A DNA stretch of 40,710 nucleotides from Verrucomicrobiales bacterium. Its GTDB lineage: Bacteria > Verrucomicrobiota > Verrucomicrobiia > Verrucomicrobiales > V1-33. Positions within the stretch are counted from its first letter, which is position 1. Each line of letters opens with the position of its first letter. A program made the translations under genes and the position numbers. This document shows, piece by piece, positions 7,406-17,084 of the stretch. The DNA is taken from NCBI GenBank assembly GCA_018003315.1, contig JAGNEJ010000040.1, positions 1 to 40,710 of the forward strand, given 5' to 3'. The notes beneath the pieces are model-generated. The model did not search any database. It was not told the DNA's origin and worked only from the letters and a program-made list of their open reading frames with translations.

Positions 7406-8623
7406 ATGGACTATTCCAGCTCCATTTCCTGGCTCTACGGCATCCAGATGTTCGGCATCAAGCTGGGGCTGGGAAACATGGAGCGCCTGCTGGCGGCACT
7501 GCGCCTTCCGCGCCGCGGTCAGCGTTTCCTGCATGTGGCCGGCACCAACGGAAAGGGATCCGTCTGCGCCATGCTCGATGCCATTTGTCAGGAAGCGGGC
7601 ATGCGTTCCGGGCTGTTCACCTCGCCGCATCTCATCAGTTTTTGCGAGCGCATGAAGATCAACGGCGTCCGGATTCCTGAACACGAAGCCGCCGCACGCA
7701 TCAGCCGGTTGAAATCGCTGGTGGAAGCATGGGAGCCGCACCCGACCTTTTTTGAACTGGCAACGGCCCTGGCTCTCGACTGGTTCACCGCGGAGGAAAC
7801 GGACATCATGGTGCTGGAAACGGGCATGGGTGGACGTTTGGACGCCACGAACGCCATCACTCCGCTGGCAAGTGTCATTGCGCCCATCGCCATGGATCAC
7901 GAACAGTGGCTCGGTGGAACTCTGGCCGAAATCGCTGCGGAAAAGGCCGGCATCATCAAGCCGGGAGTCCCGGTGGTTTCGGCGCCGCAGCATCCGGATG
8001 CCGCCGGTGTCCTGCTCCGGACCGCAGAGGAACGCGGCAGCCCGCTGCAGTTTGTCACCGCCCCTTGGACGCAATCGCCGGTGGCGCTGGCGGGCAGTCA
8101 TCAGCAATGGAATGCCAGCCTGGCGGTGGCGGCGCTGGACGCAGCGGGACTCGGCATCCCCCATGCCGCCGTGGAACGCGGTCTGGCCAATGTCCGGTGG
8201 CCCGCCCGGTTTCAGCGCATTTCCCAAGGGCTGGTGCTCGACGGTGCCCACAACCCCCACGGCGCCAGGATGCTGGCGGAAGTCTGGCGGCAGCAATTTC
8301 CCGAAGAAATGGCCACGGTCATTTTCGGGGCGGTCGCAGCCAAGGACATCGCAGGAGTGTTGCGGGAAATCGCCCCCATCGCCGCTCGGCTGCTGCTGGT
8401 TCCCTTGCGAACCTCACGCGGCATGACCGTCGGTGAACTGGAATCGGTCTGCCGGGTAGTCGCACCTCACCTTCCCTGCGCGGGTTTTCCGGATGTTGCC
8501 TCGGCGGTGGAATCGGCACGCCAGAGCGGACAGAAAACGCTGGTCACTGGTTCGCTCTACCTCTGTGGAGAAGTCCTTTCCCTGCTGGAAGACGGACTGC
8601 GTTTTGAGCCAAGCTCCCAATAA
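7406..8623 (+). CDS. folC: Folylpolyglutamate/dihydrofolate synthase
   Basis: A 405-residue FolC, a Mur-ligase-fold ATPase that adds glutamate to (dihydro)folates. The N-terminal family motif YGIQMFGIKLGLGNM is followed by the P-loop GTNGKGS (46-52), the SPHL block (LFTSPHLISFCERMKI), the LETGMGGRLDATN segment and the ligase-domain motif LDGAHNPHGA. Length is normal. It lies 11 bases after the EEP-family gene and 65 bases before psd, in the same plus-strand run as folA. It is one of the two folate genes in the window. Confidence 0.95.
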   Translation: MDYSSSISWLYGIQMFGIKLGLGNMERLLAALRLPRRGQRFLHVAGTNGKGSVCAMLDAICQEAGMRSGLFTSPHLISFCERMKINGVRIPEHEAAARISRLKSLVEAWEPHPTFFELATALALDWFTAEETDIMVLETGMGGRLDATNAITPLASVIAPIAMDHEQWLGGTLAEIAAEKAGIIKPGVPVVSAPQHPDAAGVLLRTAEERGSPLQFVTAPWTQSPVALAGSHQQWNASLAVAALDAAGLGIPHAAVERGLANVRWPARFQRISQGLVLDGAHNPHGARMLAEVWRQQFPEEMATVIFGAVAAKDIAGVLREIAPIAARLLLVPLRTSRGMTVGELESVCRVVAPHLPCAGFPDVASAVESARQSGQKTLVTGSLYLCGEVLSLLEDGLRFEPSSQ

Positions 8624-8688
8624 CCGCCCCAGAAGCCGCTGGCACCTCCGGCTCCGTATCCTACGTTGTCGTTTCCATCTCCCTGCAC

Positions 8689-9588
8689 ATGCCCGAGCCC
8701 GTCCGCTTTTTCAACCGCTACACCAACCGGATCGAAACCGAAGCCATTTACGGCGAACGTCCGCTGCGCCTCGCCTACGAAACGGCGATCGGGCGCGGCC
8801 TGCTGGAACTCCTGGTGAAGCGCCCCGTGTTTTCCCGATGGTATGGTCGGCGCATGGACCGGCCGGCCAGCCGCTCCGGAATCCTGCCGTTCATCCAAAC
8901 CTACGCGCTGGATGCCTCCGAATTCGCCGACCCGCCGGAATCCTTCCGCACCTTCAATGAATTTTTCTACCGTCGGCTGAAACCTGATGCCCGGCCCATT
9001 GTCGCGGGTGCCGACAAGGTGGTGTTTCCGGCGGACGGTCGGCATCTTGGTTTTCAGGATGTGTCCCGGTGCGACGGAGTCTTTGTGAAAGGCCAGCGCT
9101 TCGACCTCGCGTCACTGCTGGGTGACGCGGCACTGGCGGAACGGTTCAGCGCTGGCACCCTCATCCTCAGCCGCCTCTGCCCGGTGGATTATCACCGTTT
9201 CCATTTCACGGCTTCCGGCGTTCCCTGGCAGCCACGACTGCTCAACGGCCCGCTGTATTCCGTCAGCCCCATCGCCCTGCGACGCCGTCTGGCGTATCTC
9301 TGGGAAAACAAGCGCGTGTTGACCCTGCTGGAAACAGAGCGCTTCGGCACGGTGGCCTTGCTCGAAATCGGCGCCACCAACGTCGGCAGCATCCGCCAGA
9401 CCTTCACCGCCGGACAGCCAGTGGCAAAGGGAGAGGAAAAAGGATTCTTTGCCTTCGGCGGCTCCTCCACCATCACCCTTTTTGCATCAGGGAAAGTCCG
9501 GCTCAGCGAGGATCTCCTCCGCCATTCCGCCGCCCAGTGCGAACTCTATGCCCGCATGGGCGACGCCTGCGGCACGGCAGTGGACTAA
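8689..9588 (+). CDS. psd: Phosphatidylserine decarboxylase proenzyme
   Basis: A 299-residue pyruvoyl-dependent enzyme that makes phosphatidylethanolamine from phosphatidylserine at the inner membrane. Family motifs are FNEFFYRRLKPDARP (90-103), the VFPADGR segment with the catalytic Asp (D116), CPVDYHRFH (164-172) and the self-cleavage site FGGSST. Autocleavage before S259 of GGSS would create the pyruvoyl prosthetic group and the small alpha chain. Sequence order and the C-terminal position of the cleavage site match the longer, type II-like forms. Its presence implies a PE-containing membrane. ATG 8689 gives a normal-length protein. Confidence 0.94.
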   Translation: MPEPVRFFNRYTNRIETEAIYGERPLRLAYETAIGRGLLELLVKRPVFSRWYGRRMDRPASRSGILPFIQTYALDASEFADPPESFRTFNEFFYRRLKPDARPIVAGADKVVFPADGRHLGFQDVSRCDGVFVKGQRFDLASLLGDAALAERFSAGTLILSRLCPVDYHRFHFTASGVPWQPRLLNGPLYSVSPIALRRRLAYLWENKRVLTLLETERFGTVALLEIGATNVGSIRQTFTAGQPVAKGEEKGFFAFGGSSTITLFASGKVRLSEDLLRHSAAQCELYARMGDACGTAVD

Positions 9589-9671
9589 CCACACTCGATC
9601 CGGCGCCGCCAGAAAATCTGGATTGGGAAATCAGGCTGACTCTGTTATCTTCACGCCATTCCCGTTATCAC

Positions 9672-10202
9672 ATGGACCATCTGACAATCCCGCATCTCTT
9701 GGGCATGGCACTGCTGGCAGCCGCTGTGTTTCTCTCCGCCATTGCCGCCTGGGTGGCCACGCAGGCGCTTTTTCCGAACTTCATCCGCAGCGCCCAGCAG
9801 CACTACGCTCGCCCGTGGCGCGCCCTCGCACTGGGGGCTGCGGTGGTGTTGCCCATCGCCGGACTTTGCTGGTGGCTCTGGCGGCATTGTCATTGCACCG
9901 GGATTTCTGCGCTGGTGCTCGGCAGCCTCCTCCTGTTGCTGTGCCTGGCCGGCTCTGCAGGGCTGGCGCGGCGCATCGGCAGCGGAATGATGCACCCGAC
10001 CGACAAAGACCAGCCGTGGCGGCGCACGCTGCGGGGCGGCTCGGTGCTGGCCTGCCTGCTCGTCCCTCCTGTCATCCAGTGTGTAACCGGATTTTTCATC
10101 CTCACAACCGGTGCCGGTGTCGCCGTGCTCACCCTGCTGGAAGCCCGCCGCCGCCAGCGGGAAACGGACGACGACCTGTCGGACACGGCCGACGAGGAGT
10201 AG
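9672..10202 (+). CDS. Small integral membrane protein, unknown
   Basis: A 176-residue protein not recognised. Hydrophobic segments are at about residues 9-30, 50-70, 79-98 and 124-154, so it probably spans the membrane four or five times. There is a short His/Cys-containing loop (RHCHCTG, 71-77) and an acidic cytoplasmic tail (ETDDDLSDTADEE). ATG 9672 is favoured over earlier in-frame positions, which overlap psd. It is 83 bases after psd and last in the plus-strand run, ending 57 bases from the stop of the convergent porin gene. Function is not inferable. Confidence 0.65.
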   Translation: MDHLTIPHLLGMALLAAAVFLSAIAAWVATQALFPNFIRSAQQHYARPWRALALGAAVVLPIAGLCWWLWRHCHCTGISALVLGSLLLLLCLAGSAGLARRIGSGMMHPTDKDQPWRRTLRGGSVLACLLVPPVIQCVTGFFILTTGAGVAVLTLLEARRRQRETDDDLSDTADEE

Positions 10203-10259
10203 CCGCTCGCCTGCGCCGCGGATGCAGGAGCCATGCTGCCGGGTGCGTTCCGTGCAAAT

Positions 10260-11423
10260 TCACCAGGAGGCGCGGACCCCGGCAAAACAGGTCCAGGAAT
10301 CGCCGCCGCCACCGCTCAGGTTCGACCATTCCACGCCGGTCATGAGCTTGAGCTTGTGGCCGTAGATGTAGTAGTTGAGTCCGGCGTAGATGGCATTGTA
10401 AACGTCACCGTTACCGAGGCCCGCCTCCCGCTCATAGCGGCGCTGGGTGGGGAAGGCGTCACCATCGCTCAGACCCAGTTGATAGCGCACCACCGCCTGC
10501 AGCTTCTTGGTGAAGTCATAGGTCGGCGTCAGCACCAGTGCCCAGTTGCTGGCATCGCCAAATCCGGCTAGCAGCTCGGGAGTCAATGTCCATGCACCTT
10601 GTTTCAAGTGCAGACTCAGGGCCAGACCGTTGTCGTAACGGGTGAAGATGGTGTCCTGTTCATCGATTTCGCTGTGAATGCAGTCGAGGCGCAGATCCGC
10701 CTTTTCCGTTCCGATGGCATCCTTTACGTCAATGCCGATACCGGCAAGCCAGCTCCAGCCGCCATTGAATCCCCCGAATTCCTTCGCCACCACGTTGGAG
10801 AATACTCCCGCGTAATAGCTGAACACGCCCACCCTGCCCGAAGCGGTCACTCCCGGCGCATAGTCGGGCTGAAAGCTGTTGATCAGGGAATTGCGTTCAA
10901 AGGTTAAAATGAACCGGCTGCTTTGCGACCATTCGTGGCTGAACTTCGGCTTCTGTTTTCCAATCGTCAGGGTGAAGGCCTCACTGGCCTTCCAGGCGGC
11001 ATACAATTCGATGAACCCTTCGTAAAACTCACCGCCCGGGTGGAATCCGGAGACAATTTCACTTTTCAGCGTCAGTCGCTTGTCGAACATGGCTGCCTGA
11101 AGCCCCAGGCGAAACCGGCGATTTTCCCAGTCGCTGTCATTTCCGTCCGGTCCATCCACCGCCCAGAACTGGCCCTGATAGCGCCCGGTGACCGCCAACT
11201 CTTCCAGGATCGGACTGCGGTCGTTTTGATAGAGGGTTGCCAGTCCCCAGAGTTGGTCGAAAGCCGATTTTTCATTCGAGGCGGCCATTTCGGACGGACT
11301 TCTGCCCGATGTGGCCTTGCCGGCAGGCAGTGCGGTGAGAAGGGTGCCCGCAGCGGCACTGCCGGCAAGTGCGAGTGCGGCGGCTGATCGGGAAACAATT
11401 TGGACAAGACTGGATTGCCTCAT
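10260..11423 (-). CDS. OprP/OprO-like outer-membrane porin
   Basis: A 387-residue beta-barrel candidate. A signal peptide (MRQSSLVQIVSRSAAALALA then AGSAAAG) precedes a region rich in alternating hydrophobic/polar strands with many Trp, Tyr and Phe and a terminal aromatic residue (FAGVRASW), as in outer-membrane porins. Segments such as NRRFRLGLQAAMFDKRLTLK, FTLTIGKQKPKFSHEW and the regular strand pattern resemble the phosphate-selective porin O/P family; ion selectivity is not testable here. The in-frame ATG at 11423 begins the signal peptide. The frame extends to 11489, but that extension has no signal character. It is divergent from the esterase gene at 11584, with a 160-base shared upstream interval. 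Confidence 0.78.
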   Translation of the reverse strand: MRQSSLVQIVSRSAAALALAGSAAAGTLLTALPAGKATSGRSPSEMAASNEKSAFDQLWGLATLYQNDRSPILEELAVTGRYQGQFWAVDGPDGNDSDWENRRFRLGLQAAMFDKRLTLKSEIVSGFHPGGEFYEGFIELYAAWKASEAFTLTIGKQKPKFSHEWSQSSRFILTFERNSLINSFQPDYAPGVTASGRVGVFSYYAGVFSNVVAKEFGGFNGGWSWLAGIGIDVKDAIGTEKADLRLDCIHSEIDEQDTIFTRYDNGLALSLHLKQGAWTLTPELLAGFGDASNWALVLTPTYDFTKKLQAVVRYQLGLSDGDAFPTQRRYEREAGLGNGDVYNAIYAGLNYYIYGHKLKLMTGVEWSNLSGGGGDSWTCFAGVRASW

Positions 11424-11583
11424 GGATTGGATTGGTATGGTGGAGATGGAATGGTCAGTGGCACGCATCATGGGAACGCAGCGCAACATTCAAAGTGGAG
11501 AAGTGTGACGAAACCGACACGGAGACCGCGCCTCCGCGTCCGCGCGATTGCATTTGCCAGCGCAGCCGGACACACTCGCAGTC

Positions 11584-12564
11584 ATGCGCATCCCCGCCGT
11601 CATCCGCCACTCCATCCTGACCGCTGCACTGCTTTTTCCCTCCGTGGGCTTCGCTCAGGATGCAAGGGAACCTTTCACCCTCGACCTTTACCAGGGGACC
11701 CCTCCCGGCGGTGTTCCGCTGACCACCGAACTGGAAAACATTTACCAGAAGCCGGGCGATCCCATTGTCCGCGTGGATCACGTCCAAAAGCCTGACATTC
11801 GCGTTTTCCTGCCTGCAAAGGAAAAAAACACCGGTGCCGCCGTCGTCATTTGTCCCGGCGGGGCCTATGCCATTCTGGCCATCGACCACGAGGGCTATCA
11901 AATCGCCCGGATGCTCAACTCCTTTGGCGTTGCCGGCATTGTCTGCAAATACCGCGTCTCCAAAACCCAGCCCGGTCTTTACAAGCACCCCATTCCCCTG
12001 CTCGACGCCCGGCAGGCCATGCGCCTGACTCGCCAGCATTCCGCCGAATGGGGCATCGACTCCAAACGCGTCGGCATCCTGGGCTTCAGCGCTGGTGGGC
12101 ACCTGGCATCCTGCGTGGACACGCTGTTCGACGCCCGGTTGCCGGGCGAAGACGAGGCCGTTTTCAAAACCATGTCCCACAAGCCGGATTTCGGCGTTTT
12201 GGTCTATCCGGTTATCTCCATGTCCGAACAGTTTGGCCACCGCGGCTCCCGCGACAACCTCCTCGGCCGGGAGCCCGATGCCAAACTCATTGAACTCATG
12301 GACACCGACAAGCACGTCACCAAACACACCCCGCCCACGTTCCTCGTGTCCACGTTCGACGACTCCGGAGTTCCTCCACTCAACGCCATGGCCTTCTACG
12401 CTGCCATGTGCAAAGCTGGCGTCCCCGGCGAACTGCACATCTGGGAAAAAGGAGGCCACGGCTACGGCATCCTCCCCGACCGCGGCGATGTCGCCAAAGA
12501 ATGGGGAGTCCGACTCAAAAAGTGGCTCGCCGGACGCGGACTGCTGGGCAAAAAAGCCCAATAG
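11584..12564 (+). CDS. Secreted alpha/beta hydrolase, paralogue of 3633-4535
   Basis: A 326-residue enzyme with a signal peptide (residues 1-24). It has an oxyanion loop CPGGAYAILA (90-99), nucleophile elbow GFSAGGH with S169, STFDDSG acid loop and the C-terminal catalytic GGHGYG. Shared with the protein at 3633-4535 are the SAGGHLAS elbow, the DFGVLVYPVISM segment and the GSRDNLLG segment, so the two are paralogues of the BD-FAE/xylan-esterase-like group. Likely substrates are acylated polysaccharides, which is inferred from the family. ATG 11584 is chosen because it begins the signal peptide. It converges on the hydrolase ending at 12591, only 26 bases away. Confidence 0.87.
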   Translation: MRIPAVIRHSILTAALLFPSVGFAQDAREPFTLDLYQGTPPGGVPLTTELENIYQKPGDPIVRVDHVQKPDIRVFLPAKEKNTGAAVVICPGGAYAILAIDHEGYQIARMLNSFGVAGIVCKYRVSKTQPGLYKHPIPLLDARQAMRLTRQHSAEWGIDSKRVGILGFSAGGHLASCVDTLFDARLPGEDEAVFKTMSHKPDFGVLVYPVISMSEQFGHRGSRDNLLGREPDAKLIELMDTDKHVTKHTPPTFLVSTFDDSGVPPLNAMAFYAAMCKAGVPGELHIWEKGGHGYGILPDRGDVAKEWGVRLKKWLAGRGLLGKKAQ

Positions 12565-12590
12565 CCCACGGCACCCCTCTGCCGAAAAAG

Positions 12591-14027
12591 TTAGAATTTC
12601 ACCGACCGCCGGGCCGGAAAGACGCGTTCGGGATCGCCGTGGCGGACAATGTCCTCCGCCATGTTGGCGAGGCTGCGCTCCACCAGGCCGGTGGAGACCT
12701 GCTTCCCGTTGAAGATCACCGTGACCGGTTTGTCGAGGTTTGCAATTCTGTCGTCCAAGTGAATTGTTAGGGTATTTCCGGCATAGGGAATGCGCGAACC
12801 GGCAGGAGCGGGAACCCCGGACTTTTTGGATTTGGGTTTTTCCCCGGACGGAGGCGGCGGCACGATCTCAGCGGTGACCGTGATGGTATTGGCGGCACGG
12901 TCTGCGGTGGCGATGATGAGGGTGTCCCGTTCCGGAGCCGTGTCCAGCGACAGCCAGGAAAAATCCGTGCGCCGCTGGCCGTCCACCGCATGGTTGTACC
13001 AGCAAATTTTGTCCGGGCGGGGATTGCGCCGTTTTGTGGCGATCCAGGCAGGGCCAGGCTGGTAGTCGATGGCGTGGCCGCCGGGATGAATGAAGAGCCG
13101 ATGATCGTAGCCGGCCGGATCCTCCCGCTTCAAGGCCTCGAGAAAGTCATGGGCCTGGGTGGCGAGCTTGATTCGGTCGAACATGGTGTCCTTCTCGCCG
13201 GTATCATTGCGAAAGGCCGTGTTGCGCAGGTTGTAGAGCGGCTCTCCCCCTCCGTTCCCCCCGGCCATGGCGCAGCCGCCGGCCAGGCGGTCCGCCCAGA
13301 AAGGAGTCAGGATTTCCGTGCCGTAGGCGCCTTCGGAAATCCCCATCATGTAAATGCGGTTAGGATCCACCTCCCGGAACAGCACCGCAAGGCGCATCAC
13401 TCGGTCGAAGGCGATCTGGTTGTGCTTGAACCACCAGCGGCCCTTGTTGTCATTGGCCATGCGCGGGACGAAATACATCCCCTCCGGAAGCTTGAACAGG
13501 CAGACTCCAATCTGGTTTTGCCAGTCCCGGCTGTTGACTTCCCACCCGTGCGGCCCGGAAAGCTTTTCATTCGTGCTGCCGCCACCATGCATCTGGAAAA
13601 ACAGCGGGAAACCCCCGGCTGGCTTTTTCCCCCGCGAAAACAGCAGATAGGGCATTTTTTCGCCGCCGCAGGGGATGACCTCGGCCTCGAATTTGGGAAG
13701 CTTTGGCCGTTTGTCAGGAGGGAGCTTTTTGATTTCCTCCATCGGGGGCAGCTTTTCCACCGCAGGCGGAACCATGATCTCCTTCTCCCACCCGAGTTGC
13801 CGGGCTGCGGCCTTGTAGTTTGCCCAGAGCGCCTCCTGCGCCCCCGCAACCTCGGCTGCTGCCAGCGTGCGGTTTGCTGGCACCGGAACCTCCCTGCCGG
13901 AAAGACGCTGAACAAACCAGTCTTTCGCACGAATTCCCTCACCAAATGCCTGCCGCGCAGACGGAAACAAGCCAGAAAGCACGACGCCCGTCAGGACCAA
14001 ATGACAAAAGCGGAATGAGGATGGCAT
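12591..14027 (-). CDS. Secreted serine hydrolase, alpha/beta fold
   Basis: A 478-residue exported protein. An N-terminal signal peptide (about 1-29) is followed by a hydrophilic, Lys/Pro-rich linker (90-115). The hydrolase domain has an oxyanion motif FQMHGGGST (144-152), nucleophile elbow MGISEGAYG with S231 and a likely catalytic HPGGHAIDY. A C-terminal beta-rich domain (about 370-460) contains TITVTAEIVPPPP and NTLTIHLDD and looks like an immunoglobulin-like or carbohydrate-binding module. The elbow and HGGG resemble polyhydroxybutyrate depolymerase/feruloyl esterase-type proteins, but the assignment is at fold level only. It is the third secreted hydrolase in the window and not closely similar to the other two. 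Confidence 0.8.
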   Translation of the reverse strand: MPSSFRFCHLVLTGVVLSGLFPSARQAFGEGIRAKDWFVQRLSGREVPVPANRTLAAAEVAGAQEALWANYKAAARQLGWEKEIMVPPAVEKLPPMEEIKKLPPDKRPKLPKFEAEVIPCGGEKMPYLLFSRGKKPAGGFPLFFQMHGGGSTNEKLSGPHGWEVNSRDWQNQIGVCLFKLPEGMYFVPRMANDNKGRWWFKHNQIAFDRVMRLAVLFREVDPNRIYMMGISEGAYGTEILTPFWADRLAGGCAMAGGNGGGEPLYNLRNTAFRNDTGEKDTMFDRIKLATQAHDFLEALKREDPAGYDHRLFIHPGGHAIDYQPGPAWIATKRRNPRPDKICWYNHAVDGQRRTDFSWLSLDTAPERDTLIIATADRAANTITVTAEIVPPPPSGEKPKSKKSGVPAPAGSRIPYAGNTLTIHLDDRIANLDKPVTVIFNGKQVSTGLVERSLANMAEDIVRHGDPERVFPARRSVKF

Positions 14028-14109
14028 GGCAGTTTCAGTAGCAGTGCGGGAAATCGTGAGGATTGGGCGTGGGAAACATCTCTCGTGCGGAATCGGGCAT
14101 TGTCATGGT

Positions 14110-14199
14110 GCAATTTCCGACCGTGCCCCTGGCATCGCAGGCCTGACGCTCCTCGCTGGCGGAGCAATGGTCATGCGCAGACGCCGGGATTTAATCTGA
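14110..14199 (+). pseudogene. Decayed PEP-CTERM tail remnant
   Basis: One plus-strand frame ends GLTLLAGGAMVMRRRRDLI followed by TGA at 14197-14199. A short hydrophobic stretch then an RRRR cluster at the very end is the C-terminal half of a PEP-CTERM sorting signal. The preceding frame reads TVPLASQA, where TVPEPS-type residues would normally stand, so the VPEP box seems damaged and a frameshift separates it from the hydrophobic part. No full-length gene precedes it. The rest of the 306-base gap (14028-14333) has no gene; it also contains a short GTTCC/GGAAC inverted repeat near 14210. Confidence 0.45.
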
Positions 14200-14333
14200 C
14201 TTCTCGGACTTCGTTCCGGAAGGAACGGTTCCTTGCGGGGAAATCCGGTGCTTGCTTCGTGCAGATGTACGACCAAGCGGCACCGGGTCGATGGCGCTGG
14301 TATTCCGAGACAGAACCGGATCCCCGTGGGTGT

Positions 14334-16820
14334 TCAGATTTGACCACCCCATGCCTGATCCAGACTTTCGCCTTTGCGCAGGTAGGGCAGCCACGCCAGT
14401 CCGTAGGCCTGAACGAGGATGTTTTTCTTGAGCGGGCGGATGCTTTCCTTGGCCAGCGGCTGAGTGCTCAGGTCGGTTTGGCGACGGATTTCCGCAATTT
14501 CTTCCTCGGCCTGGGCGTTGATGTCCGCGACTTCCTGTTCAATCTGAGCGAGGCGTTCCTCGGCCTGCCGCACATCGCCGCTTTGCTGCCAGGCCCGACT
14601 GGCCCCGCGGGCGGCAGTGGCTCCGCGGCCAATGGTGGAAACGGAGGTCTTTCGACCAAGCAGGGCACCCAGAATCGTCTGGCCGATGCTGACCACCGTA
14701 CTCACCTTGGCGGAACGGACTTCCGCACGCTGCTTTTCGACTGCAGCTTCTGCACGCTGCCGGTCATCGTCCAATTCAGCGATTTTTCTTCCAAATTTGC
14801 CGCGGATTTCCTCCAGTTTTGCATCGCGCAGTTCCCGGGCCTTCTGCCCAACGCGCGTTTTGAAGTCAGCTTCGCTTTCACCCGGTTGGCTGTAGGCGTT
14901 CACCAGGCCGCAGTAGAACAGATCGACCGTTTCATTTTGATAGGCCCATTCGACAAACTGGTCCCGTGCGGAGGTATACGTTTTGGACTGCCGGGCAAAA
15001 TCCGGAAGCGGCGCCCACTCCACCTCACCCCCTGCGGGTTCACGGGAGAGCGTGGAGACATCGAACTCCGCCCGCATGCCCTTGGCAGCGTCGATGGTGA
15101 TGGTCTCCTCCCCGAGTTTGTTGAGCAAGACCACCCGCCGTTTCACAAAAATGTCCTTCCCGGCGTCGTTGAATGCGATTTCCGCACTGCGCATGACCGC
15201 AGGCAAATACACCAGCGGTGCCCCCGCGGCGGGTTTTGTCACCGGCAGGAAATACTCGCTGATGGTGGAAGGAACGTCGGGGCGTCCGCTGGGTTTCGCA
15301 TCGGCAGCGGGAGCAGCAGTGCCGTCTGCCGCACGGGCGGGTTCCGCTTTCTTGCGGGCGGGGGCTGCGCTGGTGTTTGCGGTTTCATATTCCCGGCGCT
15401 GGGGGTCCATCAGGTCCTTGATTTGCTTGCGCGTCAACGGTCCCCGCAGATAGCTCATGCACCAGCGCACCTGAAAGACGCACGGGCCGTCCTCGTGGGT
15501 GTTGTTCATGAGAAAAACGCGATTCCCAAGTCCGGCCAGCAGAACGTCGATGCTGGAGCGGTCAAAATGGCTGTTCTGGGAACTGGCGGCACCCTCCAGT
15601 CCGTCAAGCACGCGGTTTTTGTCCCGTTCCGTCTGCAAGCGTCCAAGAAACCAGGTGCCGATGTTCGAGAGCGCCTTGTAGTCGAGATCCACTGGGTTTT
15701 GCGTGGCCAGCAGCACGCCCAATCCGAAGGCCCGTGCCTGTTTCAGGAGGATCATCATCGGTTTCTTCGAGGGAGGATTCTGCGTTGGCGGCAGGTAACC
15801 GAAGATTTCATCCATGTATAAAATGGCGCGCAGACTGGTGGTGCCCGGTTGGGAGCGCATCCATCCCACCGTCTGGTTCAGCAGCAGGGATACGAAAAAC
15901 ATCCGCTCGGAGTCGCCCAGGTGGGCAATGCTGAAAATGGCCACCCGCGGTTTGCCTTCCGGCGTGTGGAGCATCTTCTTGATGTCGAGCGCCTCTCCGG
16001 TCATCCAGGTGCCAAATCCGGGACTGGCCAGCAGGTTGTTGATCGACATCGCCAGTTCGCTCCGCTTTTTTGCGGGAAAAAATTCATCCACTGTGATGAC
16101 GCCCACGGTTTCAAATGGCGGATTCTGGACGTATTCGATGATCTTGGGCAGATCCAGATTTTCCTCCGCCTTCCAGCAGTGGCTGAGGATGTTGGAAAGG
16201 AGGATGTGTTCGGGAGATTTGATCGGATCCGCTTGGATGCCGACGAGGCCCAGCAGGCTGCTGACGGTGCTTTCCACGCGCTCGGCAAGCAGTTCGGCGT
16301 CGTCCACAATTTCAAATTCCGGCACCTGCATGGAACTGAGGATGGAGACGGGAATGCCGGCATTGCTTCCGGGAGTGTAGATGGTGATGTCCACCTTTTC
16401 CCGCATGGCCTTGATGCGCTCCGCACTTTGCCCCCACTCGCCCAGGCCGCGTTTCCAGAGTTCAGCCTGCGCGGCGGCGAAGTCATCGGGGGTCTTGCCC
16501 TTTTTCTGGGCATCTTCCTCGTTGATCCACGGGCGGAATTCCTCCGCGGAAAGATGGGGAAAGGTGAGGCAGAAATTGGCGATGTCCCCTTTCGGATCAA
16601 TGATGAGGGCCGGAACGCCATCCATGGCCGCCTCCTCGAGCAGAGCCAGGCACAGGCCGGTTTTCCCGGAGCCAGTCATGCCCAGCACGACACCGTGGGT
16701 CACCAGATCCTTGGAATCATACATCACCAGCTTGTCGAGCGGCTCCTTCGATTTCGGATGGAGTTCCCGGCCGAGATAAAAGACGCCTAGCTGCTCGTAA
16801 TCCTGAACGTTGATCTGCAT
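14334..16820 (-). CDS. HerA-like ATPase (DUF853/VirB4-TraG-type)
   Basis: A 828-residue cytoplasmic motor protein of the HerA/FtsK superfamily. It opens with QLGVFYLGREL, then Walker A GMTGSGKT (47-54), a sensor-like DPKGDIANF segment, a Walker B-like ILYMDEIFGYLP and the arginine/sensor region LLATQNPVDLD. The last third is not ATPase: a Pro/Ala-rich linker precedes a region with a long, charged coiled coil (around ARELRDAKLEEIRGKFGRK) and a small Ala/Gly-rich break. Relatives move or process nucleic acids or act in conjugation-like systems, but no partner gene lies nearby, so its job is unclear. Start at 16820 (MQINVQDYEQLG) fits the family N-terminus better than the in-frame ATG 57 bases upstream. 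Confidence 0.82.
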   Translation of the reverse strand: MQINVQDYEQLGVFYLGRELHPKSKEPLDKLVMYDSKDLVTHGVVLGMTGSGKTGLCLALLEEAAMDGVPALIIDPKGDIANFCLTFPHLSAEEFRPWINEEDAQKKGKTPDDFAAAQAELWKRGLGEWGQSAERIKAMREKVDITIYTPGSNAGIPVSILSSMQVPEFEIVDDAELLAERVESTVSSLLGLVGIQADPIKSPEHILLSNILSHCWKAEENLDLPKIIEYVQNPPFETVGVITVDEFFPAKKRSELAMSINNLLASPGFGTWMTGEALDIKKMLHTPEGKPRVAIFSIAHLGDSERMFFVSLLLNQTVGWMRSQPGTTSLRAILYMDEIFGYLPPTQNPPSKKPMMILLKQARAFGLGVLLATQNPVDLDYKALSNIGTWFLGRLQTERDKNRVLDGLEGAASSQNSHFDRSSIDVLLAGLGNRVFLMNNTHEDGPCVFQVRWCMSYLRGPLTRKQIKDLMDPQRREYETANTSAAPARKKAEPARAADGTAAPAADAKPSGRPDVPSTISEYFLPVTKPAAGAPLVYLPAVMRSAEIAFNDAGKDIFVKRRVVLLNKLGEETITIDAAKGMRAEFDVSTLSREPAGGEVEWAPLPDFARQSKTYTSARDQFVEWAYQNETVDLFYCGLVNAYSQPGESEADFKTRVGQKARELRDAKLEEIRGKFGRKIAELDDDRQRAEAAVEKQRAEVRSAKVSTVVSIGQTILGALLGRKTSVSTIGRGATAARGASRAWQQSGDVRQAEERLAQIEQEVADINAQAEEEIAEIRRQTDLSTQPLAKESIRPLKKNILVQAYGLAWLPYLRKGESLDQAWGGQI

Positions 16821-17084
16821 GAAACGGAGTGGTTGGGGGTGGTGGGCGGTGCTGCCTGTCAGCGAGTCTGTGTCCATCAGCCTGCGGTGTCAAGCCGGGT
16901 GCAGCCCTGCGGATGCAAGGGATGGCAGGGCAGCGCGGGTTGGACCGCCACCGGTTCCATTTTGCGGATGGTTCTGCACTGGCAGGAATGAAAAGCTGTG
17001 CCAAGTTGGCCGGATCAATCGTGCCTCCTGCACCGCGGGAGCGTTTTTCACGATCCATAACTGCCACCTTCACGAAATCGCACC

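Noticed and set aside
14085-15821. A 578-residue plus-strand open frame
   Set aside because: It is the complement of the HerA-like ATPase; the Walker motifs are on the minus strand.
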